Source: an uncultured Clostridia bacterium (GTDB lineage Bacteria > Bacillota > Clostridia > Christensenellales > DTU072). Taken from it: 64,000 bases of DNA. The stretch's first letter is position 1. Each line of letters starts with the position of its first letter. The notes below the pieces were generated by a model. The model saw nothing but the letters and a program-made list of their open reading frames with translations. It did not search any database and was not told the origin of the DNA. Position numbers and translations under genes: made by a program. Location: assembly GCA_944363505.1 (NCBI GenBank), contig CALVUD010000001.1, positions 335,633-399,632 on the forward strand, given 5' to 3'. This document shows, one piece after another, positions 63,473 to 64,000 of the stretch.

Positions 63473-64000
63473 TTATGCGTAAACCAGATATTCCGCTATC
63501 GCCAGCACTCCCAAAGTAGCGGCGAACAGCACAAGGTGTATCTTGATGCTCCATTTGAACCAGGTTCCGTAATCGACCGTCGTCAGTCCGAGTATCAGTA
63601 AAAGTCCCGCGTTCGTTGGGAGAATGACGTTCGAGAACCCGTCCGCGAACGCGAACGCAAGTACCGCTACCTGCGGATGGATACCCACAAGCGAACACAG
63701 ATCGAATATCATAGGCATCAGCAAAAGCGCTTTTGCCGAGCCTGACTGAATGAATATTTCGAACACGAAAATTATCAGATAAATTAGTATCGTCGTGCCG
63801 AAACCGCCCTTGTCGCCGATAAGCGTTATGAATTTATATAGTATGGTATCCATGATATCGCCTTCTTCGACGATATAGCGTATACCGCCCGCTATCAGTA
63901 TCAGTATCACCGCTGGCAGAAGTCTTACCGCGCCGTAACCGAGTTCTTTAAACAGCGCTTTGCCTTTCAGCCCGCACATCAGCGAGGCGCCCACGCCCGC
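63473..64000 (-). CDS. YfcC/DcuC-superfamily membrane carrier (5' end outside window)
   Basis: The C-terminal 175 residues of a polytopic carrier, cut by the right window edge. It has hydrophobic segments (LLPAVILILIAGGI and TILIYLIIFVFEIF). The family-typical phrases QSGSAKALLLMPMI and AVLAFAFADGFSNVILPTNAG are also present, as in the YfcC/C4-dicarboxylate anaerobic carrier and arginine-antiporter-like group. Substrate unknown; amino acids, peptides or dicarboxylates are all possible. It probably shares an mRNA with argD, which hints at an amino-acid substrate but does not show it. Confidence 0.75.
   Translation of the reverse strand, partial: AGVGASLMCGLKGKALFKELGYGAVRLLPAVILILIAGGIRYIVEEGDIMDTILYKFITLIGDKGGFGTTILIYLIIFVFEIFIQSGSAKALLLMPMIFDLCSLVGIHPQVAVLAFAFADGFSNVILPTNAGLLLILGLTTVDYGTWFKWSIKIHLVLFAATLGVLAIAEYLVYA

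Overview
The window looks like part of the chromosome of an anaerobic, endospore-forming Clostridia-type Firmicute, roughly half G+C, with mostly strong AGGAGG-type ribosome sites. The sporulation genes spoIVA and a spoVB-like flippase, an Rnf complex gene, the Gram-positive S10-spc-alpha order (secY-adk-map-KOW-infA-rpmJ), a zinc-ribbon S14, an L17 with the Clostridia-type insertion, and a DUF421/DUF4363 pair all point this way. Intracellular GH3 glycosidases, glucuronate isomerase and a giant jelly-roll surface protein fit a gut or plant-fibre habitat. Species cannot be named from sequence alone.

Layout. 1-7.3 kb: rnfC (cut by the window edge), spoIVA behind a sigma-E-type promoter, lysA, a divergent AraC regulator, a small-molecule kinase and an alpha/beta hydrolase. 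7.3-8.4 kb: tRNA-Gly followed by two near-identical 161-bp structured repeats and an orphan non-coding stretch. 8.4-14.7 kb: a GH3 glucosidase coupled to rdgB, then guaB-guaA. 14.8-20 kb: one 1742-residue lipobox protein with a C-terminal membrane anchor. 20-24.6 kb: gdhA, a PPOX-fold protein and a second GH3 with inverted domain order. 24.7-28 kb: spoVB-like gene, folT behind a tetrahydrofolate riboswitch, DUF4363 and DUF421. 28-35.4 kb: uvrA, uvrB, two small winged-helix/membrane proteins and an acyl-CoA synthetase form one tightly packed unit with the DUF genes. 35.5-38.5 kb: ECF sigma, probable anti-sigma and a membrane beta-propeller protein. 38.6-41 kb: coaX-hom. 41.1-57.3 kb: 32 genes of ribosomal proteins, secretion, translation and RNA polymerase alpha, all on the minus strand. 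57.7-64 kb: uxaC, an ArsR-HMA-P-type ATPase zinc/cadmium module with an ArsR remnant, argD and a partial YfcC/DcuC-type carrier.

The most unusual signals are: (1) several genes (rnfC, the AraC gene, the ECF sigma gene, coaX, possibly the spoVB-like gene) whose -10 box lies only 5-8 nt before the start codon with no Shine-Dalgarno sequence, suggesting routine leaderless mRNAs beside normal SD-led genes; (2) the paired 161-bp repeats with 10-bp terminal inverted repeats that differ only in one hairpin loop; (3) a THF riboswitch whose predicted transcription start is its first base; (4) the degenerate ArsR C-terminal fragment inside the metal-efflux locus. All calls come from reading the sequence. 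No database search was possible.
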